Shown here: positions 33,550 through 41,884 of the stretch, in pieces
Numbering within the stretch: position 1 is the first letter of the stretch
Layout of the letters: the number at the start of each line of letters is the position of its first letter
Assembly (NCBI GenBank): GCA_947508055.1
Contig: CANNRR010000009.1
Location: 1 to 44,615, forward strand
Direction: 5' to 3'
Length of the DNA: 44,615 nt
DNA from: Burkholderiales bacterium
GTDB lineage: Bacteria > Pseudomonadota > Gammaproteobacteria > Burkholderiales > Burkholderiaceae_C
Program-made: the position numbers and the translations under genes
The notes under the pieces: model-generated
Told to the model about the DNA's origin: nothing
The model's database searches: none
Seen by the model: only the letters and a program-made list of their open reading frames with translations

Positions 33550-34113
33550 ATGAGCAAGGCTTTTACTAAAGAGTCGGACAGCGCAGGCGACGATGACGAT
33601 CTCCAGTTGCCGCCCATTCCATCGGGGGGCAAGAATTACATTACCCCGCAAGGCTATGCGCGATTGCGCGAAGAATGGGTTGACCTGATGGACAACGAGC
33701 GCCCCAGGATGGTTGAGGCGGTTTTTTGGGCCGCTAGCAATGGCGACCGCTCAGAAAACGGGGATTACTTGTATGGAAAAAAACGGCTGCGCGAGATCGA
33801 CCGACGCATCTGGTTCTTGACCAAGCGCATCGAAATTGCGGAAATTACCAACCCCTCGGTTCATTTTGGCATAGACCAAATTTTCTTTGGCGCCACGGTC
33901 AGCTATGCGGATGAGGCGGGCCTGGAGCGAACCGTCACGATAACCGGGATTGATGAGGCCAATAGCGCGCGAGGAGAAGTGAGCTGGATTTCGCCCATTG
34001 CTCGCACCCTGCTCAGGGCGCGAGCAGGCGACACACTCAAATTGGTCATGCCGGGTGGGGTGGAGGAGATTGAGGTGCTGACTGTGTGCTACCCTGCACC
34101 GCTGCCAGACTAG
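33550..34113 (+). CDS. greB: Transcription elongation factor GreB
   Basis: GreB enters the secondary channel of RNA polymerase and stimulates cleavage of backtracked RNA. The 187-residue protein has the N-terminal coiled coil (NYITPQGYARLREEWVDL, then NGDRSENGDYLYGKKRLREI with the acidic tip residues) and the C-terminal FKBP-like domain (FFGATVSYADE, ISWISPIARTLL-like segment, GDTLKLVMPGG). The extra 28 N-terminal residues are typical of betaproteobacterial GreB. Its stop codon overlaps that of convergent spoT by 3 bases. Confidence 0.95.
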   Translation: MSKAFTKESDSAGDDDDLQLPPIPSGGKNYITPQGYARLREEWVDLMDNERPRMVEAVFWAASNGDRSENGDYLYGKKRLREIDRRIWFLTKRIEIAEITNPSVHFGIDQIFFGATVSYADEAGLERTVTITGIDEANSARGEVSWISPIARTLLRARAGDTLKLVMPGGVEEIEVLTVCYPAPLPD

Positions 34114-36380
34114 CTGCTGAGTGGCACCTTGCGGCGCTCCGCGCGCATAACCGGGGCCGTCCTGTTCAGGTTTCGCAGCGCAACGGCAAGGTGGGCCGTA
34201 TCACGCACACCCACTACGAAGCGGAATTCAACGTCGTCTTGCGCCCCATCGTGGCCCATGTCGATGTGTACGATGTCCGCTTCCGCAGCGGCCAGCGCTG
34301 CTGCCACTTTGGCCAGTACACCTTTTCCATTCTTTGCAGTCACGATGATGCCGGCTTCAAATGCGCGGATCGGCTCGTCTGCCCATTCGACGGTGATGAA
34401 ACGTTCACTGTCTTTGTGCTGGAGCTTCTTTGCCACCGGACAGTCGTGCGCGTGCACCACCAAGCCTTCGCCCCGCCCAAGGTATCCCACAATAGCGTCG
34501 CCTGGGACCGGGCGACAGCATTTCGCGAACTGCACTGACGCGTTTTCGCTGCCATCCAGTGTGATGGAACCTTGCGACGTGGACTCGTGCGCGGTAAATC
34601 GTTCGCGGGTCAACAACAAGGCATCCGGTCGCTGGCCGTTGTCTGCCAGCAGGTGCATCAACCGCTTCGCCACAATGTGGGCGATGCGTTTGCCAAGGCC
34701 GATGTCGGTCAACAGTTCCTGGCGGGTCTTACTGCCTGTAAAACGCAATAATTTATCCCAAATAGGCGCATATGTTGCATCATCTTCTGGGAAACGATCG
34801 ATGCCTTCCGCCCGAAGTGCCTGTGCCAACAGCTTTTCCCCCAGTTCTTCAGACTCTGTGTGTGCCATGGTCTTGAGGTGATGGCGAATCTTTGATCGAG
34901 CCCGACCAGTTCGAACAAACCCCAGCCAGGCTGGGTTGGGCGTTGCGGTCGTTTCAGTGACGACTTCCACCACATCGCCATTTTTCAATTCGGTGCGCAG
35001 TGGAACTTGTTCATCGTTTATGCGAGCCGATACCGTTCTATCGCCGACGTTGCTGTGAATTGAGTATGCAAAGTCAACAATTGTTGCGCCACGGGGCATG
35101 GCCATGATTTGTCCCTTGGGCGTAAAAATATACACTGCATCCGGAAACAGGTCCACCTTGACGTGGTCCCAAAACTCGCCCGCGTCACGGGTCTCATCCT
35201 GAATATCCAGTAAGGACTGTAGCCAGTTCGTACCGAGCCGTTCTGAAGCTGCTTCATCCGACTTGTTGACCTTGTATAGCCAATGCGCCGCCACGCCCGA
35301 TTCGGCCACCACATGCATGGCCTCTGTGCGCATCTGGAATTCCACGTTCACGTTGGATGGCCCCACCAAGGTGGTGTGTAATGACTGGTAACCGTTGAGC
35401 TTTGCGATAGCGATGTGGTCTTTGAATTTTCCGGGAAGTGGTTTATAAAGTTGGTGCAATACTCCCAAAGCGGAGTAACAGTCGATAACTTGCGGCAAAA
35501 TTATTCTAAAACCATAAATGTCCGTCACCTGAGCAAAGCTGAGGTGCTTGCTGTCCATCTTTTTGTATATGGAATAGAGGGTTTTTTCACGGCCTGAAAT
35601 TCGAACACTGATACTGGCCGCTGCAAATGCTATTTCCAGCTCTTTTTGCACCTTTTGGATCAGGTCCCGGCGTCGACTACGCGCCTTGGTAACAGCCTTT
35701 GCTAATATTGTGTAACGCCAGGGGCGCAGGTACCGAAACGACAAATCCTGCAATTCACGGTAAGTCTGGTTCAAACCCAAGCGGTGCGCAATCGGCGCAT
35801 AGATGTCCAGAGTTTCGGACGCGATGCGTCCCCACTTGGAGCGGGGCATGTCCCCCAGCGTGCGCATGTTGTGTGAGCGGTCTGCCAGTTTGATGAGGAT
35901 GACGCGGACGTCTCGCGCCATGGCCAGCAGCATTTTTCGGAATGACTCGGCCTGGTTTTCTTCCCGTGTATTGAACTGTAGTTTGTCCAGCTTGGTGAGT
36001 CCATCGACCAGTTCGGCAACCGGCGAACCAAAGCGCTCAATCAACTCGGCCTTGCTGACGCTGCAGTCTTCCATGGCGTCGTGCAGCAGTGCTGCCATTA
36101 GCGCCTGAGCGTCGATCTTCCACTCGGCGCACTGGGCGGCCACTGCAATCGGGTGGGTGATGTAGGGCTCGCCGTTGTTGCGCAATTGCCCCAGGTGAGC
36201 TTCGTCGGCAAAACGGTAGGCCTGGCGGACCTTCTCCAGATCATCAGGCGACAGATAGTCCAGTTTGGAGGTCAGTCCGGCAAAGCTGGCCGCCGCTGCA
36301 TTGACCGCAGCCAGATGAGGGGCTGTTGGCGTCGTCGTTGCGCTTATTTTGGGCGCGTTGTTGTTGGCAGGGATACCCAT
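34110..36380 (-). CDS. spoT: Bifunctional (p)ppGpp synthetase/hydrolase
   Basis: The RelA/SpoT enzyme sets the level of the alarmone (p)ppGpp. The 756 residues are in the usual order: HD hydrolase with H100-D101 and E104-D105 (ALLHDAMEDC), synthetase (GREKTLYSIYKKMDSK, YGFRIILP, LNGYQSLHTT), TGS (FTPKGQIMAMPRGATIVDFA), and a C-terminal ACT/RRM domain (GIIVTAKNGKGVLAKVAAAL). The hydrolase residues are intact. The synthetase charge motif reads KFKD, of the basic type found in bifunctional Rel/SpoT rather than the acidic type of RelA. It lies downstream of rpoZ, the classic gmk-rpoZ-spoT order, though a terminator intervenes. Confidence 0.95.
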   Translation of the reverse strand: MGIPANNNAPKISATTTPTAPHLAAVNAAAASFAGLTSKLDYLSPDDLEKVRQAYRFADEAHLGQLRNNGEPYITHPIAVAAQCAEWKIDAQALMAALLHDAMEDCSVSKAELIERFGSPVAELVDGLTKLDKLQFNTREENQAESFRKMLLAMARDVRVILIKLADRSHNMRTLGDMPRSKWGRIASETLDIYAPIAHRLGLNQTYRELQDLSFRYLRPWRYTILAKAVTKARSRRRDLIQKVQKELEIAFAAASISVRISGREKTLYSIYKKMDSKHLSFAQVTDIYGFRIILPQVIDCYSALGVLHQLYKPLPGKFKDHIAIAKLNGYQSLHTTLVGPSNVNVEFQMRTEAMHVVAESGVAAHWLYKVNKSDEAASERLGTNWLQSLLDIQDETRDAGEFWDHVKVDLFPDAVYIFTPKGQIMAMPRGATIVDFAYSIHSNVGDRTVSARINDEQVPLRTELKNGDVVEVVTETTATPNPAWLGFVRTGRARSKIRHHLKTMAHTESEELGEKLLAQALRAEGIDRFPEDDATYAPIWDKLLRFTGSKTRQELLTDIGLGKRIAHIVAKRLMHLLADNGQRPDALLLTRERFTAHESTSQGSITLDGSENASVQFAKCCRPVPGDAIVGYLGRGEGLVVHAHDCPVAKKLQHKDSERFITVEWADEPIRAFEAGIIVTAKNGKGVLAKVAAALAAAEADIVHIDMGHDGAQDDVEFRFVVGVRDTAHLAVALRNLNRTAPVMRAERRKVPLSS

Positions 36381-36434
36381 GGCTCAAATGTAGCGTGCTG
36401 AAAAAGCTTTGGACGTACAGCCGCCTAAATGGAC

Positions 36435-36462
36435 AAAAAAAAGCACCGCATGCGGTGCCCTT
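36435..36462 (-). terminator. Terminator between rpoZ and spoT
   Basis: The palindrome GCACCGCATGCGGTGC (36443-36458) is flanked by eight A on the left (36435-36442) and CCTTTT on the right. Read on the minus strand it ends rpoZ transcripts with a T8 run. The weaker right-hand T4 could also serve the plus strand. spoT, which starts at 36380, would depend on read-through or a promoter in the 54 bases after it. Confidence 0.85.
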
Positions 36463-36478
36463 TTGGGAAATGGGAAGC

Positions 36479-36682
36479 TTAAAGAGGCACTTTCTTGAGC
36501 ATCTCAATGCCAATTTTGCCAGCAGCAATTTCGCGCAGGGCCGTGACGCCAGCCTTGTTTTTGCTCTCGATCTTGGGTGTGTGGCCCTGATTCAGCATAC
36601 GGGCGCGGTATGTCGCGGCAAGCACTAATTGAAAGCGGTTGGGGATCTGCACCAGGCAGTCTTCTACAGTGATACGGGCCAT
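36479..36682 (-). CDS. rpoZ: RNA polymerase omega subunit
   Basis: Omega helps to assemble beta' and supports ppGpp binding to RNA polymerase. The 67-residue protein starts [20 protein letters not shown] and contains [12 protein letters not shown] and [17 protein letters not shown], the complete conserved core. It lacks the C-terminal tail of E. coli omega (91 residues), as is normal in betaproteobacteria. It lies 16 bases after gmk and upstream of spoT, which makes ppGpp. Confidence 0.96.
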   Translation of the reverse strand: MARITVEDCLVQIPNRFQLVLAATYRARMLNQGHTPKIESKNKAGVTALREIAAGKIGIEMLKKVPL

Positions 36683-36698
36683 GGGATTCTCCGAAGAA

Positions 36699-37319
36699 CT
36701 AGGGGGCGAGCAACGCTTTGAATGTTTCGGCTCGGGAACGACGCTGCGCCGCATATTTGAGCCGCTGGGAGTGAACAATGGCTTTCAAGTCGAAAAGCGC
36801 ACGGTCAAACAACTCGTTGATTATAACGAAGTCGAATTTATCCACCTGCGAAACCTCAATAGCGGCGTTTTTCATTCGCACATCTATGACCGCCGGGGAG
36901 TCTTCACCTCGGCGTTCGAGGCGCGAGCGAAGCTCTTCCCAACTGGGCGGCAAGATGAAAATCGAGATGGCGTTGGCAAAGATATGTTTGATCTGGATGG
37001 CGCCCTGATAGTCAATCTCCAGAATCACATCGGCACCCTGCGCCATACGTTCTTCAATTGCCTTTTTGGATGTTCCGTAGCGGTGGTTGTGGACATGAGC
37101 CCATTCCACAAAGCCGCTGGCTGCGACCATGGCATCGAATTCCTGCTCGGAGACAAAAAAGTACTCGCGCCCATGCTTTTCCTGGCCGCGCGGTGCGCGC
37201 GTGGTGTGCGAGACCGATGGTTGCACCCGGGAGTCAAGCTCCAGCAGGGCTTTGACCAGGCTGGATTTACCGGCCCCGCTGGGGGCTGCGACGACGAACA
37301 GGTTTCCCGGGTAATCCAT
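36699..37319 (-). CDS. gmk: Guanylate kinase
   Basis: Gmk phosphorylates GMP to GDP and so feeds GTP and ppGpp synthesis. The 206-residue protein has the P-loop [18 protein letters not shown], the GMP-binding segment [20 protein letters not shown], and [13 protein letters not shown], followed by [18 protein letters not shown] in the lid. It is the first gene of gmk-rpoZ and lies 35 bases after yicC. Confidence 0.97.
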   Translation of the reverse strand: MDYPGNLFVVAAPSGAGKSSLVKALLELDSRVQPSVSHTTRAPRGQEKHGREYFFVSEQEFDAMVAASGFVEWAHVHNHRYGTSKKAIEERMAQGADVILEIDYQGAIQIKHIFANAISIFILPPSWEELRSRLERRGEDSPAVIDVRMKNAAIEVSQVDKFDFVIINELFDRALFDLKAIVHSQRLKYAAQRRSRAETFKALLAP

Positions 37320-37354
37320 AGAAGTGAGCTCTTGGAAGGGGTTTGAGGATTGCT

Positions 37355-38269
37355 CTATTCTATGTTCTGCACCTGCTCGCGCATTTGCTCGACCAGCACC
37401 TTTATGTCGACAGAGATATGGGTAAGTTCCAGCGTGGCGGATTTGGATCCCATGGTGTTGGCTTCGCGGTGCAGTTCTTGAATCAAAAAGTCCAGCCTTT
37501 TGCCGATTTCCCCGCCTTTTTTGATAAGACGCTCAATCTCGTCCAGATGTGAACCCAAACGGGTAATTTCCTCGGCCACATCAATGCGGATCGCAAATGC
37601 AGTGGCTTCCGTCAGGGCACGGTCCTGGGCGGCCTCTGGCAGGGTTGTGCCATCAGTCAGCGCCATGGCGTCTTTCCATCGTGTCAGAAAGCGCTGGCGG
37701 TTTTGCTCCACCAGTTTGGGGACCAGCGGAATCGCTTGCTGCGCCAATACCCGAAGTTGTGCGATGTGATCGAGCAGCATGGTCGAGAGCCTCGCTCCCT
37801 CGCGCGCACGGGCGTCCAGAAGGGCCTCGAGCGCTTTGTCGGCCAGCGGCAACACGGCGGCGCTCCAATCATGGGTGCCGGTCTGCTCCGCAGCAGACAG
37901 GCGGATGACGTCGGACACGCTCAGTGGAGCCGCTGTGGGGAGCCAAGCCTTGACGCTGTCTTGCACGGCGTTGAGTCGTTGCAGCATGCGGGGTGTTGGG
38001 TCCGCCACGCCGGTTGCGGCAGCTATTTCAATGGAGGCACGCACTTCTAATTTACCGCGTTTGAGTTTGGTCTGTAACAGGTCGCGCAGTGCCGGCTCAA
38101 ACTGACGCAGGTCTTCTGGCAGTCGAAACGACAGATCGAGAAACCGGCTATTCACCGAACGGATCTCCAGCCCGAGTTGGCCGGCTGGCAATTTACTGTC
38201 TGTTTCGGTGCCCGCAGTGTTCGTGCTGTGCTGTGCACTGGCGTACCCTGTCATGCTATAAACTGGCAT
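37355..38269 (-). CDS. yicC: YicC family endoribonuclease
   Basis: YicC proteins are ring-forming endoribonucleases; E. coli YicC helps to degrade the small RNA RyhB. The 304-residue protein begins [13 protein letters not shown], has [21 protein letters not shown] in the N-terminal domain, and ends with the conserved DUF1732 part [22 protein letters not shown] and [20 protein letters not shown] tail. The N-terminal linker ([18 protein letters not shown]) is longer than usual. It lies just upstream of gmk and is divergent from the kinase gene. Confidence 0.95.
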   Translation of the reverse strand: MPVYSMTGYASAQHSTNTAGTETDSKLPAGQLGLEIRSVNSRFLDLSFRLPEDLRQFEPALRDLLQTKLKRGKLEVRASIEIAAATGVADPTPRMLQRLNAVQDSVKAWLPTAAPLSVSDVIRLSAAEQTGTHDWSAAVLPLADKALEALLDARAREGARLSTMLLDHIAQLRVLAQQAIPLVPKLVEQNRQRFLTRWKDAMALTDGTTLPEAAQDRALTEATAFAIRIDVAEEITRLGSHLDEIERLIKKGGEIGKRLDFLIQELHREANTMGSKSATLELTHISVDIKVLVEQMREQVQNIE

Positions 38270-38347
38270 TCCCTATTCCTGGTTCTTAAAACGACCTTGA
38301 GAATAACCCGGTTCCGACGGATCAGACGCGCGTTTAACTCTTAATTT

Positions 38348-39355
38348 ATGTCGAAGGTCAAACCATCCCCCTTACCCCCTGACACCACGATTGGTGGTTA
38401 TAAAGTCATTCGCAAAGTGGCGGCTGGCGGATTCGGGTTGGTGTATCTGGCGTTGGATGCCGATGGACAGCGGGTGGCCGTCAAGGAGTATTTGCCATCG
38501 TCTCTGGCAACGCGCGCCCCAGGCGAGTTGCTGCCACAGGTGCAACCCGAAAAGCTCTCGCTGTACCGTCTGGGTCTGAAGAGTTTTTTTGAAGAGGGGC
38601 GATCGCTGGCGCAAATTTCGCATCCTTCGGTAGTGAGCGTGCTGAATTTTTTCCGTGAGAACGAGACGGTTTACATGGTGATGAATTACCTGGAGGGCGC
38701 GGCACTGCAGGATTTTATCGTGACGGCGCGTGACCTCAAGCAGAGCAAGGTGTTTCGTGAATCTACCATTCGTTCGCTGTTTGACGAGATTTTGCGCGGA
38801 TTGCGGATCGTGCACCAGCACAAGATGCTCCACCTGGACATCAAGCCCGCCAACATTTTCATTACCGACGACAACAAGTCGGTGTTGATTGACTTTGGCG
38901 CCGCCCGCGAAGTGCTGAGCAAAGAAGGCAACTTCATCCGCCCCATGTACACCCCTGGCTTTGCTGCGCCCGAGATGTACCGTCGCGATGCCTCCATGGG
39001 CCCATGGACCGATATCTATGCCATTGGTGCCTGTATCTACGCTTGTATGCAGGGCTACCCACCCAACGAAGCGCCGCAACGTCTTGAAAAAGACCGCATC
39101 ACCGTTGCATTGGCGCGCTTACGGGGTGTGTACTCGGACAACCTTATTGAAGTGGTGGAGTGGTGCATGTCGCTGGACCCGCTGTCTAGGCCGCAGTCGG
39201 TTTTCGCATTGCAAAAAGAGCTCAGCCGCGAGGGCGAGCGACGCTACACCAAGCTGAGCGTCGGAGAAAAAGTTCGTATGCAGTTTGACACCATGGTGAC
39301 CGACACCAAGCGAAGTGTGATCGGTGTCACCAACGTGGGTGCCAAACCAAAATGA
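38348..39355 (+). CDS. Soluble serine/threonine protein kinase (Hanks type)
   Basis: A eukaryotic-like kinase of 335 residues without a membrane segment. The kinase core is complete: glycine loop AAGGFGLVYLA, Lys47 (VAVKEYLP), a helix-C Glu in SFFEEGRSLAQI, catalytic loop HLDIKPANIF with Asp164 and Asn169, DFG at 182-184, and APE at 207-209. The catalytic His-Leu-Asp replaces His-Arg-Asp, so activation-loop phosphorylation may not be needed. A basic C-terminal tail of about 45 residues follows the core. Its stop overlaps the start of a PP2C phosphatase gene, so the two form a reversible phosphorylation pair. Targets are unknown. Confidence 0.92.
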   Translation: MSKVKPSPLPPDTTIGGYKVIRKVAAGGFGLVYLALDADGQRVAVKEYLPSSLATRAPGELLPQVQPEKLSLYRLGLKSFFEEGRSLAQISHPSVVSVLNFFRENETVYMVMNYLEGAALQDFIVTARDLKQSKVFRESTIRSLFDEILRGLRIVHQHKMLHLDIKPANIFITDDNKSVLIDFGAAREVLSKEGNFIRPMYTPGFAAPEMYRRDASMGPWTDIYAIGACIYACMQGYPPNEAPQRLEKDRITVALARLRGVYSDNLIEVVEWCMSLDPLSRPQSVFALQKELSREGERRYTKLSVGEKVRMQFDTMVTDTKRSVIGVTNVGAKPK

Positions 39356-40266
39356 AATTTTCCGTTTTCCAGACCAGTCGCAGGGGCGGGCGCGAAAAAA
39401 ATGAGGACCGCATGGGGTATTGCTACACCAAGACGTCAGGCCTGTTTTTACTGGCCGACGGAATGGGTGGGCATCCTCAGGGCGAGGTGGCTGCCGAAAT
39501 GGTTTTGCAGGCCATTTCGGCTCTGTATCAGAAGGAAGCGAAACCGGAAATAGAGGACCCCAAGGCCTTTTTTAGCATGGCCATCATGGCGGCTCACCGT
39601 CAAATTTTGCGTTACGCCGCCGAAAAGCATTTGATGGACACACCGCGCACCACACTGGTGGCGGTCCTGCTTCAGGGAGGGGTGGCGTACTGGGTGCACT
39701 GTGGCGATTCGCGACTGTATTTTGTGCGCCAGGGCGAGTTGCTGGTGCGCACCCGCGACCATTCGTATCTCGAGCAGCACTTGGACGCCCATCCGGGTCA
39801 GGAACTTCCCGAGCGTTTTAACCGCAATGTCTTGTATACCTGCCTGGGATCGCCGACGAAACCGGTGTTCGACATAACAGGGCCGGTGTCACTGCAGCAA
39901 GGTGACAAGATTTTGTTGTGCTCCGATGGCTTGTGGGGGAGTCTGGACGATGCGGAAATCGTTTTCCAACTGGGCCAGAAGCAGGTAGGGTCGGCGGTAC
40001 CAGATTTGGTGGACAGCGCCTTGCTCAAAGCTGGCGCTGGCAGTGACAACGTGACAGTCATAGCCATGGAGTGGGAGACGCCCGATTCATTCGAATCCAC
40101 CCGTGGCGCAATTTCGACTGAAAGCATTGACGACGGCGTTTTTGCCTCCACCGTGCAGGCGGGTTGGCTGGACTCCGGCGTCGATGATTTGGACGATGCT
40201 GCCATCGAGCGCAGCATCGCCGAAATCAACGAGGCCATACGGCGCTCAGCGGCCCGCAGGGGCTAA
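39352..40266 (+). CDS. PP2C-type serine/threonine phosphatase
   Basis: A metal-dependent phosphatase of 304 residues. Metal-ligand motifs are [35 protein letters not shown] and SDNVTVIAM, so the active site is complete. The C-terminal 60 residues (from about [10 protein letters not shown]) are acidic, outside the PP2C fold, and may regulate it. The ATG overlaps the kinase stop by 4 bases (ATGA). It most likely reverses what the kinase does. The pair stands directly before rph, an arrangement I associate with Burkholderiales. Confidence 0.93.
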   Translation: MKFSVFQTSRRGGREKNEDRMGYCYTKTSGLFLLADGMGGHPQGEVAAEMVLQAISALYQKEAKPEIEDPKAFFSMAIMAAHRQILRYAAEKHLMDTPRTTLVAVLLQGGVAYWVHCGDSRLYFVRQGELLVRTRDHSYLEQHLDAHPGQELPERFNRNVLYTCLGSPTKPVFDITGPVSLQQGDKILLCSDGLWGSLDDAEIVFQLGQKQVGSAVPDLVDSALLKAGAGSDNVTVIAMEWETPDSFESTRGAISTESIDDGVFASTVQAGWLDSGVDDLDDAAIERSIAEINEAIRRSAARRG

Positions 40267-40322
40267 CCAGTGGCGCGGCAATGCGCCCCCCACTTCGAAT
40301 CGTTTTACATCAGGGAACTTGC

Positions 40323-41051
40323 ATGTCTGAATTTGTTCGCTCCAACGCCCGTGCAGCCAACCAGTTGCGCGAAGTGCGTATTACCCGAGGCTACACCGTG
40401 CATGCCGAAGGGTCAGTGTTGATCGAGTTCGGCGCTACCCGGGTGCTGTGCACGGCGTCAGTTGAAGAGCGTGTTCCGCCCCACAAACGCGGCAGCGGAG
40501 AAGGTTGGGTCACGGCCGAGTACGGCATGCTGCCGCGTGCGACCCATACCCGAAGCGACCGCGAAGCCGCGCGCGGCAAGCAAAGCGGGCGCACTCAGGA
40601 GATCCAGCGACTGATTGGTCGCTCCATGCGTGCCGTGTTTGATCTGAAAAAACTTGGCGAGCGCACTATTCAGCTTGATTGCGATGTGCTGCAAGCCGAT
40701 GGCGGTACGCGCACAGCCGCCATCACGGGCGCCTTCGTCGCCGCGCAGGACGCGGTCAACGGCTTGCTGGCCGCAGGCAAGATTACTGAGTCCCCCATTA
40801 CCGCGTCCGTCGCAGCGATCTCCGTGGGCATCGTCCAGGGCACGCCGCTGTTGGATCTGGAATACTCAGAAGACTCCGCATGCGACACCGACATGAATGT
40901 GGTTATGACCGGTGCCGGCCATTTTGTTGAAGTACAGGGCACGGCAGAAGGCGCAGCATTTTCGCGCGCAGAGATGGATCAGCTTCTCACGCTAGCCGAA
41001 AAAGGTATCACTGAGTTGATGAACTTGCAGCAGCAGTCGCTATTAAAATAA
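40323..41051 (+). CDS. rph: Ribonuclease PH
   Basis: RNase PH is a phosphate-dependent 3' exonuclease that trims tRNA precursors. I start at ATG 40323 ([15 protein letters not shown]), with AGGGAA upstream, giving 242 residues. Motifs are [57 protein letters not shown] and [15 protein letters not shown]. The last codons and stop lie inside a dispersed repeat at 41039. The tRNAs in this window encode CCA, so RNase PH trims only the trailer. Confidence 0.96.
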   Translation: MSEFVRSNARAANQLREVRITRGYTVHAEGSVLIEFGATRVLCTASVEERVPPHKRGSGEGWVTAEYGMLPRATHTRSDREAARGKQSGRTQEIQRLIGRSMRAVFDLKKLGERTIQLDCDVLQADGGTRTAAITGAFVAAQDAVNGLLAAGKITESPITASVAAISVGIVQGTPLLDLEYSEDSACDTDMNVVMTGAGHFVEVQGTAEGAAFSRAEMDQLLTLAEKGITELMNLQQQSLLK

Positions 41052-41092
41052 TAGCTATACACGCTTATTCAACGGGTGCTAGAGCCTATAAA
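41039..41092 (+). repeat. Dispersed ~54-bp repeat over the rph stop codon
   Basis: It starts with the palindrome GCTATTAAAATAATAGC (41039-41055) and continues through TATACACGCTTATTC, ACGGGTGCTAGAGCC and TATAAA. The TAA stop of rph (41049-41051) lies inside the palindrome, so the repeat supplies the last two residues and the stop. It is the best preserved of three long copies in the window. Confidence 0.75.
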
Positions 41093-41109
41093 TGGTTGAA
41101 AAATGGTTG

Positions 41110-41146
41110 GGGTCAGAGCACATCGCTGGCGCGAGTGGTCTGACCC
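41110..41146. repeat. REP-like palindrome before rdgB
   Basis: GGGTCAGA (41110-41117) pairs with TCTGACCC (41139-41146). Inside, CAC/GTG and TCGC/GCGA continue the stem around a TGGC loop, with one mismatch and one bulge. It ends 8 bases before the rdgB start codon, where the folded stem could hide or shape the ribosome site. Sequences of this kind recur as dispersed palindromes in related genomes as far as I recall. Confidence 0.65.
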
Positions 41147-41154
41147 GCAAATAT

Positions 41155-41757
41155 ATGAAAATTGTTCTCGCCTCTAACAACCCTGGAAAACTGGCCGAAC
41201 TGCAGGCCATGCTCACGCCGCTGGGCTGCGCGCTGATAACCCAGGGCGAACTCGGCGTGCCCGAAGCACCTGAGCCGCATCGCACCTTTGTGGAAAACGC
41301 ATTGGCCAAGGCCCGAAACGCCGCCTTGTACACCGGTCTGCCGGCGCTGGCCGATGACGCAGGCCTGTGCGTGGACGCCTTTGGCGGCTTGCCGGGCGTG
41401 GACACGGCCTACTATGCCACCCAGTTTGGCTACCCCAAGGGCGACGACAACAATGTGCGGGCCTTGCTGGAGCAGATGCGCAATATCGAAAACCGCCGCG
41501 CGGCCCTGGTCAGCACGCTGGTGGCAGTACGCAGTGCTGACGACCCCGAGCCGTTGATTGCGGTGGGACGCGTGGCCGGACAGATTGCGCGCGAACCGGT
41601 AGGCAGCAACGGCTTTGGTTTTGACCCCGTCATGTGGATTCCGGAATTTGGCCAGACCTTTGCCCAACTGCCAATTGAAGTCAAGAACGCCAACAGCCAC
41701 CGGGGCAAGTCGGCACGCGCCATGTCGGCCCTGATTCGCGAACATTGGCTGGTATGA
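41155..41757 (+). CDS. rdgB: dITP/XTP pyrophosphatase
   Basis: RdgB (HAM1 family) hydrolyses dITP, ITP and XTP, so keeping deaminated purines out of DNA. The ATG at 41155 (MKIVLASNNPGKLAELQ) gives the typical length of 200 residues. Motifs are SNNPGK at the N-terminus, TFVENALAKARNAA, LADDAGLCVDAFGG with the catalytic acids, and GSNGFGFDPVMWIPEFG; NSHRGKSARAM closes the protein. A longer in-frame start at 41092 would translate through a palindrome and is unlikely. Confidence 0.96.
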   Translation: MKIVLASNNPGKLAELQAMLTPLGCALITQGELGVPEAPEPHRTFVENALAKARNAALYTGLPALADDAGLCVDAFGGLPGVDTAYYATQFGYPKGDDNNVRALLEQMRNIENRRAALVSTLVAVRSADDPEPLIAVGRVAGQIAREPVGSNGFGFDPVMWIPEFGQTFAQLPIEVKNANSHRGKSARAMSALIREHWLV

Positions 41758-41761
41758 GGCA

Positions 41762-41850
41762 CACCCCCAGGCTACGCGCGCTGCGTGTCGCTGCGCCACC
41801 CCCTTTGCAGGGGGCAACACCAGCGGCCCGGCAAAGCCGGTTCTGCGGTG
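41762..41850. repeat. GC-rich intergenic repeat before hemW
   Basis: The gap between rdgB and hemW contains CACCCCCTTTGCAGGGGGC (stem CCCCC/GGGGG) and GCGGCCCGGCAAAGCCGG (stem CCGGC/GCCGG). Its order of short blocks (CGTGT, CGCTGC, GGGGGC, GCGGCCCGGC, GCGGTG) recurs in the gap at 43134-43250, so both are probably copies of one degenerate element. Confidence 0.5.
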
Positions 41851-41884
41851 TTTCTGGTAGTGACACTTCAGCGGGCAAGTTCTT

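Noticed and set aside
41092-41154. Longer rdgB start at 41092
   Set aside because: It would translate through a palindromic repeat; the ATG at 41155 matches the family start (MKIVLASNNPGK).
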